Source of the DNA: Halocatena pleomorpha
Lineage (GTDB): Archaea > Halobacteriota > Halobacteria > Halobacteriales > Haloarculaceae
Direction: 5' to 3'
Length of the DNA: 49,649 bases
NCBI RefSeq assembly: GCF_003862495.1
Contig: NZ_RRCH01000027.1
Span: forward strand, 1-49,649
Shown here: positions 9,935 to 18,154 of the stretch, piece by piece
Numbering within the stretch: position 1 is the stretch's first letter
Layout: each line of letters starts with the position of its first letter
Program-made: the position numbers and the translations under genes
The notes under the pieces: generated by a model
Database searches by the model: none
What the model saw: only the letters and a program-made list of their open reading frames with translations
What the model was told of the DNA's origin: nothing

Positions 9935-10989
9935 GCACCGACCCCCTGTTACGTCTCGAAGACGTTGCAGTCCACTTCGAGAACGAAGCCGGTCTGTTGA
10001 CGGACGAGTCGGAAGTCGTACAGGCAGTTGACGGCCTGTCACTCTCAATCGAGGAAAACGATGTCGTCTCTCTGGTCGGCGAAAGCGGCTGCGGAAAAAC
10101 AACGCTCGGGAAAACCGCCATCGGTCTCCAGCGTCCGACTGCAGGCCGTGTTACCTACCGTGGTCACGACATCTGGTCAGTACGAGACGGGGAAAGCGAC
10201 GCCGACCTGTCGTGGCAAGAGATCCGTCAATCGTTGCAGATCATCCATCAGGATCCAGGCAGTTCATTAAACCCAAACCGGCGCATCCTCTCGATCCTGT
10301 CCGAACCGCTCCGACAGGTCAATCCGGAACTGGGAACGAGTGAACGCCGCGAGCGCATCTATTCGCTGCTCGAACGGGTCGGAATGAGCCCGGCGCAAGA
10401 TTTCGCTGATCGGTATCCCCATCAGCTGTCGGGGGGAGAACAACAGCGCGTTGTGCTCAGCCGCGCCCTGTTGATGAACCCGGATGTCATCCTCGCTGAT
10501 GAGGCGATCAGCGCGCTGGACGTGTCGTTGCGCGTTGAAATGATGGATCTCATGCTCGAGCTACAAGCCGTATTCGACACATCGTATATTTTCATTTCGC
10601 ATGATCTCTCGAACGCCAGATACTTCACGCAACACGGAGACGGAAAGATCGGTGTGATGTATCTCGGACAACTTGCAGAAGTAGGGCCAGCAGAACAACT
10701 CATCGAGGACCCACAGCATCCATACACTTCAGTGTTGCGCTGGGCGACGCCGGATCTCGCGGCAGTCGACACGCCACCGCAAGAGTTACCGATGCGAAAG
10801 ATCGACGTTCCAGATCCAATAGATCCCCCAAGCGGCTGCCGGTTTCACACCCGGTGTCCAGAGGCCCGCGAGCACTGTCGACAGACAGATCCAAAACCAG
10901 TTCCTGCTGAGGAATCGTCCGTTCGTTGCTTTCGCGCGCAATCCACTAGCCCATACTGGGACAGCGAACCGCTCGAAGAGAATGACTGA
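9931..10989 (+). CDS. ABC transporter ATP-binding protein, DppF/OppF type
   Basis: The ATG at 9931 overlaps the upstream stop as ATGA, which is why it is preferred to a TTG six bases earlier; this gives 352 residues. Walker [10 protein letters not shown]-loop region IIHQDPGSSLNPN, signature LSGGEQQR, Walker B VILADEAIS and the switch His in FISHDL are all present. DEA replaces the more common DEP. The Cys-rich C-terminal domain ([22 protein letters not shown]) is intact. It completes the heterodimer with the preceding ATPase and closes the importer operon. Confidence 0.92.
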   Translation: MSTDPLLRLEDVAVHFENEAGLLTDESEVVQAVDGLSLSIEENDVVSLVGESGCGKTTLGKTAIGLQRPTAGRVTYRGHDIWSVRDGESDADLSWQEIRQSLQIIHQDPGSSLNPNRRILSILSEPLRQVNPELGTSERRERIYSLLERVGMSPAQDFADRYPHQLSGGEQQRVVLSRALLMNPDVILADEAISALDVSLRVEMMDLMLELQAVFDTSYIFISHDLSNARYFTQHGDGKIGVMYLGQLAEVGPAEQLIEDPQHPYTSVLRWATPDLAAVDTPPQELPMRKIDVPDPIDPPSGCRFHTRCPEAREHCRQTDPKPVPAEESSVRCFRAQSTSPYWDSEPLEEND

Positions 10990-11026
10990 AATTCACAACC
11001 CGACACCCCGGTCGAAACCAGTATTA

Positions 11027-11042
11027 GTGTCCACTCTGACAC
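11027..11042 (+). promoter_or_regulatory. Short inverted repeat before the second oxidoreductase gene
   Basis: GTGTC and GACAC are separated by six bases and end seven bases before the ATG at 11049. The spacing overlaps the start region, so a repressor bound here would block expression. AGTATT (11020-11025) and TCCACT (11030-11035) echo the GH5 upstream region. Arms of five bases are weak evidence. Confidence 0.25.
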
Positions 11043-11048
11043 ACGGAC

Positions 11049-12113
11049 ATGAACACCAACGCGTGTCTCGATATCGGGGTGGTGGGGCTTGGAACCCACG
11101 GGTTACACCGGGCGGAGATCCTCCGGGAGTTCGGACAACGGGTGTACGGATCCGACGCAAGCCCGGACGCTCGACAGGATTTCGAACGACGGTTCGGTGA
11201 CGATCACTTCGAAACGCCAACAGCGCTCTTCGAACAGGACCTTGATGCGGTCGTCATCACGACACCGAACAAGTTTCACGCTCCAGTCGCCACCGAGGCG
11301 ATGGAGCGGGGAGTTGACGTGTTTATCGAAAAACCATTAGCGAACACGCTTAAAAACGCCCAACGGATCGCAACCGTTGCTGACGAAACCGATCGGATCT
11401 GTATGGTTGGCTATCAAAGCCGATTTCTGAACGTCTGTAAGATTCTGAAATGGTACATCGATCAGGATTATTTCGGTACGATCAGGCACGTTCAGTCGGC
11501 CTATATGCGACGACGTGGCGTTCCTGGCCGGGGATCGTGGTACACTTCCAAAGAGATCTCGGGGGGCGGTGCACTCATCGACATCGGGATCCACGTAATC
11601 GATTTATTGTTATATTTTTTGGATGAATCGGGTGTGGACGACATCATGTCTACGACTCGAAGCGATTTTGGCAGTCGTGAGTCGTACGCGTATCTCGATA
11701 TGTGGGGAGAGGATGACGACACACAAATGTTTGACGTAGAGGATTCGGTGTCGGCGTTTTTGGAATTCGAAGGCGACACGACGGCGGCCGTCGAAGTCGC
11801 GTGGGCGGTCAACGCCGAATCCACACACACCTATCATATCCACGGCACGGAAGCCGGTGCCCGACTCGACATCACCGATGTGTTGAACGCAACCGCCGAC
11901 GTTCACCAGTCGTTGCAACTCTTCGAAGCACGAGCCGGCGGGACCGATCATTATCTCGATAGTTCAGTAACGACAAATCGAAACGACCCGTACAAAGAAC
12001 AGATCGAGACGTTCATCGACGCCGTCGCCACCGACGAACCGCCATCCATCAACACGGTCGAACAGGCACTCGCTGTCCAACGGATCGTAGAGCGGATCTA
12101 CAATGATAACTGA
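11049..12113 (+). CDS. Gfo/Idh/MocA-family oxidoreductase
   Basis: This 354-residue protein has the N-terminal dinucleotide fold GVVGLGTHGLHRAEIL, the cofactor-side TTPNKFHAPVATEAM segment and the family signature FIEKPLA near residue 97. The C-terminal domain includes GGGALIDIGIHVIDLLLYF with the His of the substrate pocket. It is not closely similar to the first oxidoreductase (2174-3274), so it is not a recent duplicate and the pair may act at different steps. It lies 59 bases after the importer operon in the same direction and may be cotranscribed. The substrate is unknown. Confidence 0.88.
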   Translation: MNTNACLDIGVVGLGTHGLHRAEILREFGQRVYGSDASPDARQDFERRFGDDHFETPTALFEQDLDAVVITTPNKFHAPVATEAMERGVDVFIEKPLANTLKNAQRIATVADETDRICMVGYQSRFLNVCKILKWYIDQDYFGTIRHVQSAYMRRRGVPGRGSWYTSKEISGGGALIDIGIHVIDLLLYFLDESGVDDIMSTTRSDFGSRESYAYLDMWGEDDDTQMFDVEDSVSAFLEFEGDTTAAVEVAWAVNAESTHTYHIHGTEAGARLDITDVLNATADVHQSLQLFEARAGGTDHYLDSSVTTNRNDPYKEQIETFIDAVATDEPPSINTVEQALAVQRIVERIYNDN

Positions 12114-12186
12114 AGCGTGAACTACCCCACCTACCGATCGCCTGACGGCTCGCGCTTGAGGGTGGGCCTTCCTGTTTCCACGACGT

Positions 12187-12230
12187 TGCCAGACTATGTC
12201 TGGCAGCCAGCCAGAACCATAAGTTCTGGC
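12187..12230 (-). repeat. Palindrome doublet 2 inserted in the tnpB remnant
   Basis: There are two perfect hairpins four bases apart. 12210-12230 has 8-base arms (GCCAGAAC) and a 5-base loop; 12187-12205 has 8-base arms (TGCCAGAC) and a 3-base loop. It splits SAKRV from ETGRPTLK. About 50 bases were added, so the reading frame changes. The layout (two hairpins, short spacer, about 50 bases in all) is the same as doublet 1 although the arm sequences differ. Confidence 0.78.
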
Positions 12231-12287
12231 GAACGCGCTTTGCAGATACAAGAGTATCCACAGGGAGTGCAGTCTCCACAGGCGTTG

Positions 12288-12337
12288 ACGAGACGCGATA
12301 CGTCTCGTTTGCCAACCAGAAATCTGAGATTTCTGGT
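12288..12337 (-). repeat. Palindrome doublet 1 inserted in the tnpB remnant
   Basis: There are two perfect hairpins six bases apart. 12315-12337 has 11-base arms (ACCAGAAATCT) around a single base, and 12288-12308 has 8-base arms (ACGAGACG) around a 5-base loop. The unit interrupts the TnpB tail between GRSEST and PVETAL. TCAACG occurs on each side as a direct repeat, like a target-site duplication. The 57-base insertion keeps the frame. Confidence 0.8.
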
Positions 12338-12473
12338 GACGTTGATTCGGAGCGTCCCGCTCCTACAGCTTGCAGGCCGCGAGAAAGGATGTTCCACGCC
12401 GCGTTCGCGTCCCTATCCGCCTCGAACCCACACGCCGGACAGTAAGCGAACATTCATCAGTAGACATTGAATG

Positions 12474-12490
12474 TCGTATATATTATCATA
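12474..12490 (+). promoter_or_regulatory. TATA-like promoter element of the IclR gene
   Basis: The run TATATATTATCATAA sits about 40 bases before the ATG at 12526, just outside the tnpB remnant. It supports 12526 as the start rather than an upstream in-frame codon inside the remnant. AATACT (12496-12501) lies between it and the start. Confidence 0.45.
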
Positions 12491-12525
12491 AAGAAATACT
12501 TGTGGCATCAGCTACAGTAGAAGAT

Positions 12526-13305
12526 ATGGAGAAGGGGGAAAAAGAGAGCAAAACGATCAAATCAGTCGAGAACGCGATTCTCATTCTTGAAGAGTTGCGA
12601 CGCACGGGTCAGGCCGGTGTGACCGAGCTCAGCGATCGGATCAGTCTTTCGAAAGGCACCGTTCATCACTATCTTGCGACGCTCCGTAAGCAGAATTTCG
12701 TCGAGAAGACAGACGATACGTATCAGCTTGGTCTCCGAGCGCTGTCGTACGGCGGTGCTGCTCGTGAGCGCGAACGAGTGTTTCAGATCGGCAAGGACGG
12801 TGTCGATCGGCTCGCAGCAACCACGGGTGAGACTGCACGGCTCGTCGTTGAACGGCAGGGTTACGCCGTAACGCTGTACCAGTCAACGAACCACGATCAG
12901 GAGGCGGTCCCGACGCATCTGGGTATCCAAGAAGATCTCCACAGCACGGCCGCCGGCAAAGCGATGTTGTCGGTGATGAACGACAGTACTGTCGACGAAA
13001 TTCTTGAGCGGAAACTGGTACGACACACAGATAACACCACTATCGAACCGGAGACGCTCCGCGCGGAGATCGAAGAGATACGATCGCGTGGAATCGCGTT
13101 CGATAACGAAGAGCAGTTCGACGGTATCCGGTGTGTCGCTACGGCACTCGCAACAGAAACCGATGAACTTCTTGGGGCGATCAGCGTGAGTGGCTCAGTC
13201 GATCGGATCGATAACGAAACGTTCTATGAAACCATTCCACAGGAGATCAGAAACGTATCAGGCGTGATAGAAATCAACACGACGTATCGAGAGTGGATGG
13301 AATAG
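12526..13305 (+). CDS. IclR-family transcriptional regulator
   Basis: This is a 259-residue protein from the ATG at 12526; the open frame extends 52 codons upstream but only into the tnpB remnant. An N-terminal winged helix-turn-helix (about residues 13-75, with VTELSDRISLSKGTVHHYL) is followed by the effector domain, including HLGIQEDLHSTAAGKAML, GIAFDNEEQFDGIRCVA and AISVSGSVDRI. These are the standard IclR landmarks. IclR proteins control sugar and aromatic catabolism in haloarchaea, including pentose pathways. Its place at the end of the GH5/importer/oxidoreductase island makes those genes the likely targets. Confidence 0.93.
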   Translation: MEKGEKESKTIKSVENAILILEELRRTGQAGVTELSDRISLSKGTVHHYLATLRKQNFVEKTDDTYQLGLRALSYGGAARERERVFQIGKDGVDRLAATTGETARLVVERQGYAVTLYQSTNHDQEAVPTHLGIQEDLHSTAAGKAMLSVMNDSTVDEILERKLVRHTDNTTIEPETLRAEIEEIRSRGIAFDNEEQFDGIRCVATALATETDELLGAISVSGSVDRIDNETFYETIPQEIRNVSGVIEINTTYREWME

Positions 13306-13349
13306 TGAACGTCTCAGGGGGGACCTATCGGCCGGGGCGTTCGATTGCT

Positions 13350-13890
13350 TCAGTACTAGTTACTGCTTTTGAAAACGTCCGTACAGTGATTGAACACGTC
13401 TGTGTACGTCGGTTCGGCGGTTCGCACGTCCGGATCTGTGGTAACGGTGGAAACACGGTTTGGACGGACGAACCACACGCACTGATCCTCCGTCACTGAA
13501 CAGTTCGCCGCCGAGGACGTGCTCGGTCAACGGTGTCGGTGCTCCCAGTGGTGATCACTGGCGGGAGTGCCGCCAGCAACTCCGCCGGTGTGTGTCAGTG
13601 GCGACGGTCGTCCTGCCCGCTGCCCAGTGTTCGCGGAGGACAACACGACCGCCTGAATCGCTGAGAGATCCAACCTTGTAGTTGGCTCATCGAGGAAATA
13701 CACCGGCACGTCGATCGACAGCGTGATTGCGAGTTCGAACTTTCGTTTCATCCCACCGAAAAACGAGCACCCAAAACAATACGATCCGGTTGCCCGAAAG
13801 TTTCGAAAACTCCACTCGGCAAAGGCCCCCCACCTGCTCAATCCACGCTGTATCGTCGTCCCGTCCGTCCAAGTTGACTGTCAAATATAT
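13350..13890 (-). pseudogene. Decayed ABC transporter ATP-binding protein
   Basis: Pieces of one ABC ATPase C-terminal half appear in order in different frames. First comes a segment with WIEQVGGLCRVEFSKLSG (around 13790-13850). Then comes the signature-helix piece GGMKRKFELAITLS and Walker B VYFLDEPTTRLDLSAIQAV (13650-13760). Then come ELLAALPPVITTGSTD, TEHVLGGELFSDGGSV and a tail TDPDVRTAEPTYTDVFNH ending before about 13360. The Walker A half is absent and several frameshifts and stops intervene. It was probably the ATPase of an export-type ABC system. This accounts for most of the 750-base gap between the IclR and PhoD genes. Borders are approximate. Confidence 0.72.
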
Positions 13891-14018
13891 GACCGATTAT
13901 ATGGTTGTATTTGATAATATAGTAGTGATACAGTACGTACAATAGTTCCCCCTACAGAGTAGGCAGTCCAATTGCCGACCACTCTATGGATCACATATAG
14001 ATATAGAATATACACAAG

Positions 14019-14033
14019 ATAGGTTTAACCTAT
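14019..14033. promoter_or_regulatory. Perfect 15-base palindrome in the PhoD-like gene promoter
   Basis: ATAGGTTTAACCTAT has 7-base arms around one T. It ends 30 bases before the ATG at 14064, in an AT-rich region with TATTTTATTC directly after it. The position matches an archaeal promoter core, so it may be an operator that overlaps the TATA region. No second copy was found before the PhoX-family gene. Confidence 0.5.
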
Positions 14034-14063
14034 TTTATTCGTGCTGTCGTATTGTGTATAGAG

Positions 14064-15992
14064 ATGGGGCACGGAGATCAGTTTGAGAGCGCCAGACGGG
14101 CGTTTCTCCGTCGGGCAAGCACGGCTGCGATGGCCACCGGCTTTGCAACCATTGGGAGAACAGTCGGGGGCGCGGCCGGAGGGAACAGAAGACTGTTTGA
14201 TAGCGATCCGTTCACGTTGGGTGTCGCATCAGGCGATCCACTTCCAGACTCGGTCGTGCTCTGGACGCGCCTCGCTCCAGAACCGTTATCGGGGGACGGT
14301 GGGATGCCAGATCGATCCGTTCCGGTGCGGTGGCAAGTGGCACGCGACGACGGGATGAATGACATCGTCACGATGGGCACAGCGAGTGCCAAACCGACGG
14401 CGGCGCATTCGGTACACGTCGACGTTCAGGGGTTGGCGGCGAACACCGAATACTTCTACCAGTTCACCGTTGGACCACACCGAAGTCCGGTAGGACGCGC
14501 GAAGACAGCACCAGACGCCGGAACGGAGATCGATTCGTTCACGTTCGCATTCGCCTCATGCCAGAACTATCCTTACGGATATCATACGGCACACGCAAAG
14601 ATTGCCCAAGACGAACCAGACGTGGCTATTCATCTGGGCGACTACATTTATGAAGGACAAAAAGAAGGATCGCTCGGCCGTGGACACGAACCACCCAAAG
14701 AGATCACATCGAAAGACGATTATCGGATCCGGTACGCTCAGTATAAGACAGATCCGAACCTCCAAGCCGCCCACGCGGCCTGTCCGTGGATCGTGACGTG
14801 GGACGATCACGAGGTTGCGAACAACTACGCCGACGAGATTTCCGAGAACGACGATCCGCCTGCGGAGTTCCTCAAACGGCGGGCCAACGCTTACCAAGCG
14901 TACTTCGAACACCAACCGCTGCGTCCCGCCCGCCAACCGGACGGTCCGAACCTCCCCCTGTACCGGCGGTTCACGTTCGGACCGTTGGTCGAGTTCAACG
15001 TATTAGATACTCGTCAATACAGGGATGATCAAGTGTACTCCGGCGACGCTGCCGCCGATCCCGATCGGACATTGCTTGGCGACGAACAAGAGGCGTGGCT
15101 AATCGAGGGGTTGACCGATTCGAACGCGCGTTGGAATGTTCTCGCCAATCAGATTCCGATGGCCCCAACCGACGAGAACCGTAGCCCCGAGAAACAGGAG
15201 TTCGGGGGCGGAGACAAATGGGACGGCTATCGGGCCAGTCGAGAGCGGTTACTGTCCGTACTAAAACGAGAGTCCGTCCGAAATCCGGTGGTGATCACTG
15301 GTGATGTTCACCGCAACTATGCGTACAACGTGAAAGCTGACGCCACCGATCCCGACACCGAGACTGTTGCCACCGAATACGTCGGTACGTCGATCTCCTC
15401 GTTCGGTGACGGGACCGGGCTGACCCGATACGGATCCTCACTGAACGAACCGTGGCAACAGTTCGCTAACGATGACCGGGGCTACGTTCGGTGTACGATC
15501 ACACCCGGTCAGTGGCGAACCGACTACCGAGTGGTATCGACTGTCGAGAAGCCGAACGCGCCGGTGGAAACGGTCGCGTCGTTCGTGACAGGCGATCGAG
15601 AACCGGGGGCGAAACTCGCCTCCGAACGACCGACGCACGAGTCAGTAGTAATCACCGAAATTCAGCCAAATTTGCCGGACGGTGACGCCTTGGAGGACGA
15701 ATACGTCACTCTTCGAAACACGGGTGACGCAACAGTCGACTGTTCCGGATTCCGGCTCGGGTTCGAAGGCTGGGAGAGTCAGTTCTACACGTTCGATGCG
15801 TTCACGCTGGGCGCTGGAAAGACGGCTACCGTCCGAAACGGTACCGGTGAAAACACTGCCTCGGTACGCTACACTGGATTCGATGATCCAGTCTTGAACA
15901 ACAGCTCACCAGATCTAGTGATTGTCGCTAACAGCGACGGGATCGTCCTCGATGAGGCGTCGTATGCGCCGAAACAGGAACCGAGAGACTGA
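14064..15992 (+). CDS. PhoD-like alkaline phosphatase with C-terminal lamin-tail domain
   Basis: This protein has 642 residues from ATG 14064 (a TTG 12 bases upstream is less likely). A Tat signal (ARRAFLRRAST plus hydrophobic stretch) directs export. A PhoD N-terminal beta domain is followed by the metallophosphatase: HLGDYIYEG, WDDHEVANNY, FNVLDTRQYRDDQ, ITGDVHRNYAY and YVGTSISSFGDG carry the expected metal-binding Asp, His and Asn residues. PhoD enzymes hydrolyse phosphate mono- and diesters outside the cell. From about residue 530 to the end is an immunoglobulin-like lamin-tail domain (VVITEIQPNLP, DEYVTLRNTGD), often seen on secreted archaeal enzymes as a binding module. The gene stands alone with its own palindromic promoter. 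Confidence 0.9.
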   Translation: MGHGDQFESARRAFLRRASTAAMATGFATIGRTVGGAAGGNRRLFDSDPFTLGVASGDPLPDSVVLWTRLAPEPLSGDGGMPDRSVPVRWQVARDDGMNDIVTMGTASAKPTAAHSVHVDVQGLAANTEYFYQFTVGPHRSPVGRAKTAPDAGTEIDSFTFAFASCQNYPYGYHTAHAKIAQDEPDVAIHLGDYIYEGQKEGSLGRGHEPPKEITSKDDYRIRYAQYKTDPNLQAAHAACPWIVTWDDHEVANNYADEISENDDPPAEFLKRRANAYQAYFEHQPLRPARQPDGPNLPLYRRFTFGPLVEFNVLDTRQYRDDQVYSGDAAADPDRTLLGDEQEAWLIEGLTDSNARWNVLANQIPMAPTDENRSPEKQEFGGGDKWDGYRASRERLLSVLKRESVRNPVVITGDVHRNYAYNVKADATDPDTETVATEYVGTSISSFGDGTGLTRYGSSLNEPWQQFANDDRGYVRCTITPGQWRTDYRVVSTVEKPNAPVETVASFVTGDREPGAKLASERPTHESVVITEIQPNLPDGDALEDEYVTLRNTGDATVDCSGFRLGFEGWESQFYTFDAFTLGAGKTATVRNGTGENTASVRYTGFDDPVLNNSSPDLVIVANSDGIVLDEASYAPKQEPRD

Positions 15993-15999
15993 CTCGGTT

Positions 16000-16229
16000 T
16001 CAGCGAATCAGTAGATCACGGAACGTCGGTGTCCCCTGTTTCTCAGCCTCGGAAACGCACAGGACGTATTTGTCACCGAACCGCTCATCTCAAGTTACTC
16101 CCTCGATTTCAAAGTCACGTGATAGGTAACCCCCCTCAAACACAATTCGTCTCGCACACGGGGGGAGGGAGTCCACGCACACGGTACGAATCGGTGTGAT
16201 GAAAACGTTCAGATAGTGGCGAGCAGACA
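16000..16229 (-). pseudogene. Small remnant of an unknown gene (one in-frame stop)
   Basis: One minus-strand frame reads through about 75 codons ending TPTFRDLLIR and a stop at 16000-16002, interrupted by a single TGA in GVT-stop-DERFGDKYV (near 16088). The translation has haloarchaeal character (acidic, balanced), and a Trp-to-stop change would explain the break. No upstream part remains, because the PIN gene begins its end at 16242. Family not recognised; it may also be chance. Confidence 0.35.
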
Positions 16230-16241
16230 GAGTGTCGACGT

Positions 16242-16925
16242 TTACTCCTCATTATCGTGATTTTCGACCCCAGTAGCCCTGTGATACTCCTCAAGAAGCG
16301 TCGGGAACTGGCCTGCCCGAACGTATCGAAGGCCGAACTCATCAGCCCACGAGATGATGCCTCGGTCTTCAGTCACAACCCCAGCGTCAAGTTCTTGGGC
16401 AAGCACGAGTAGATCGAAATCCTCACGCGAGTCGAGGACTCCCCGTTGGAGTGCCCGGCGATACTTATCCCGCATGTCCGAAAGGATACGGTCGGCTTCT
16501 GTCATATAGTCGTCTCGATCGTCATCACTTGCGAGTTCGGCCGGATCGAGTTGCTCTACCTCCCGGATCGCTTCCTCTGAGACGCGGAGACCACGATTCA
16601 CGCGATCACTCATCTCGTCAATGAACTCATAGACGATGTCCGCAGGAATCGTAACACCGTACCGATCGGGACTTTTTCTAACAACCCACGTGTCGAGCCG
16701 CGAGTGGACCGCATCACTCACCTCTCGGTCGCGCAACATCGTCCCGAGTTCGTCGTGGATTGATGGCGGCATGTAACAAGAGATGTTGAGTTCAAGCCGA
16801 GCAGTCGCTACGAGATCAAGCAGACGCAGGAGTGTTTCCTGGAGTGAACGCTCTTCGCGTATCTCGTCCGTGATAAACAGGGACGTGTCGAGCACGAACC
16901 GCTGGCGTGGAAGCGATCCAGCCAT
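16242..16925 (-). CDS. RNA ligase partner protein with PIN-like domain
   Basis: This is a 227-residue protein from the ATG at 16925; a longer frame upstream would enter the divergent promoter. It begins [17 protein letters not shown], with the first PIN acidic residue (D13). Later acidic positions are in [11 protein letters not shown] and in [25 protein letters not shown], the usual PIN second half. It matches the archaeal family (MJ_0950 type) encoded next to ATP-dependent RNA ligases. PIN domains are metal-dependent ribonucleases, though activity of this family is not established to my knowledge. It is divergent from the ligase with 113 bases between starts. Confidence 0.85.
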   Translation of the reverse strand: MAGSLPRQRFVLDTSLFITDEIREERSLQETLLRLLDLVATARLELNISCYMPPSIHDELGTMLRDREVSDAVHSRLDTWVVRKSPDRYGVTIPADIVYEFIDEMSDRVNRGLRVSEEAIREVEQLDPAELASDDDRDDYMTEADRILSDMRDKYRRALQRGVLDSREDFDLLVLAQELDAGVVTEDRGIISWADEFGLRYVRAGQFPTLLEEYHRATGVENHDNEE

Positions 16926-17038
16926 ACCTCTGAGTTCGAGGGGGAGCCTCAAAGCTCTCACTGCCCCACACCCCTTCCCTTTCCTCTGCTTGATAATCTC
17001 TCCCATGTGCTTTTCAGGATGCACCACCCAGGTATAGT

Positions 17039-18154
17039 ATGGACGATCGGGAGTGCTTCGATCGATTGGACTCAACAGCGTCGGACACGGAGGATCTGTT
17101 CGAGCACTTCGAGCGGCGCACCGCAGCCGATCGTACGTACCACGCACTCCCGAACGCACGACACGGCATCGAACGCGGCACCGTCGTCGTTGAGGATACC
17201 GTCGTCAGAGGGTATCCAAAGATTCCTCGGATACTCGTGCTTGACACTGGCATTCCAACGTTTTTCGAGAACAAGCTCGCGGTTGAGGAGAAGCTCGATG
17301 GAGTGAACGTACGGATCGCAAACGTGAATGAACCGCTTGCGTTCACTCGCAGTGGATACATCTGTCCGTACACGACGGCGCGCGCGAAGGAACTCCTTGC
17401 CCCAAACGAATTCTTCTGTGACCATCCAGAGCAAATGCTCTGTGCCGAACTCGTCGGCCCGGAAACCCCGTACACGACACACGACTACGAGGAGATCGAT
17501 TCCCACACGTTCTGTGTGTTCGACATCCGCGATTGCGAGTCCGGCAAGCCGCTTTCTGTCTCGGATCGACGCAGACTCTGTGTCGAATACGGGTTTCCTC
17601 AACCCCGCTTGTTCGGTCGATATCGCCCGCCGCAGGCAGTCGATGGCGTCCGCGACGCCATCGAAACGCTGGACGCGGCGGCACGAGAGGGCGTCGTCAT
17701 GAAGACGTTACACGGAGAAAAGATGGCGAAATACACGACAGAATCTCAACACCACGAGGAACTCGCCTACGCGTTCTCGTTGCCGTTCGATCGCGGCCGG
17801 GAATTCGTCTTCTCGCGCCTCGTTCGTGAGGCGTTTCAGGCAGCCGAATTCGAAGCGGACGACGACCAACTCCGAGAACGCGCACACCGGTTGGGCGAAG
17901 CGATCTTGTTGCCGATGGTCGAAACCATTCGAGACGCGGCAAACGACAAATCCATCGGTGAACGGTTCACTGTGCGTGGATCTCCTCAGCAAATCGACGC
18001 CCTTCTCGAACATCTGTACGACCAATCACTGACACTCGAAATCGACGAGATCACGCGTGAAAACGACGAACAGACCGTTGAATTCGTGAAAGTAGCCGAA
18101 GCAACACGAGACCAGATTCACTACTACCTTGAACATGGTATTCATCGGGACTGA
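17039..18154 (+). CDS. Archaeal ATP-dependent RNA ligase (Rnl3/Pab1020 family)
   Basis: This 371-residue protein is close to the family length. Nucleotidyl-transferase motif I is EEKLDGVN with the lysine K85 that takes AMP. Downstream, [30 protein letters not shown] and KMAKYTT correspond to motifs III, IIIa, IV and V, the last with its Lys. The C-terminal half is all-helical, as in the homodimeric Pyrococcus and Methanothermobacter enzymes, which join and circularise single-stranded RNA in vitro. The divergent PIN-protein gene is its conserved partner, suggesting paired cutting and sealing, which is inference. Confidence 0.9.
   Translation: MDDRECFDRLDSTASDTEDLFEHFERRTAADRTYHALPNARHGIERGTVVVEDTVVRGYPKIPRILVLDTGIPTFFENKLAVEEKLDGVNVRIANVNEPLAFTRSGYICPYTTARAKELLAPNEFFCDHPEQMLCAELVGPETPYTTHDYEEIDSHTFCVFDIRDCESGKPLSVSDRRRLCVEYGFPQPRLFGRYRPPQAVDGVRDAIETLDAAAREGVVMKTLHGEKMAKYTTESQHHEELAYAFSLPFDRGREFVFSRLVREAFQAAEFEADDDQLRERAHRLGEAILLPMVETIRDAANDKSIGERFTVRGSPQQIDALLEHLYDQSLTLEIDEITRENDEQTVEFVKVAEATRDQIHYYLEHGIHRD

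Larger units (their letters stand above)
12117..12453 (-). mobile_element. tnpB: Truncated IS200/IS605-type tnpB (OrfB) 3' remnant with its right end
   Basis: Only the C-terminal part of TnpB remains. It starts at the zinc-ribbon and last RuvC region (CPACGFEADRDANAAWNIL), continues through GRSEST, PVETALPVDT, SAKRV and, in a shifted frame, ETGRPTLKREPSGDR and a stop. These pieces are collinear with the usual haloarchaeal TnpB tail but are split by two insertions of about 50 bases. The upstream nine-tenths of the gene and any left end are gone, so no nuclease can be made. The right end, closing in TAGTTCAC at 12117, looks intact. In IS605-group elements this region encodes the guide (omega) RNA. 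It lies between the oxidoreductase and the IclR gene. Confidence 0.82.

Noticed and set aside
12370-12525. Longer IclR protein starting at 12370
   Set aside because: The added 52 residues are read from the antisense strand of the tnpB remnant; the TATA-like box and the IclR domain begin agree with ATG 12526.
16926-17159. N-terminal extension of the PIN protein
   Set aside because: The extra residues overlap the RNA ligase start and promoter and do not look like the family, which starts close to the first PIN acidic motif.
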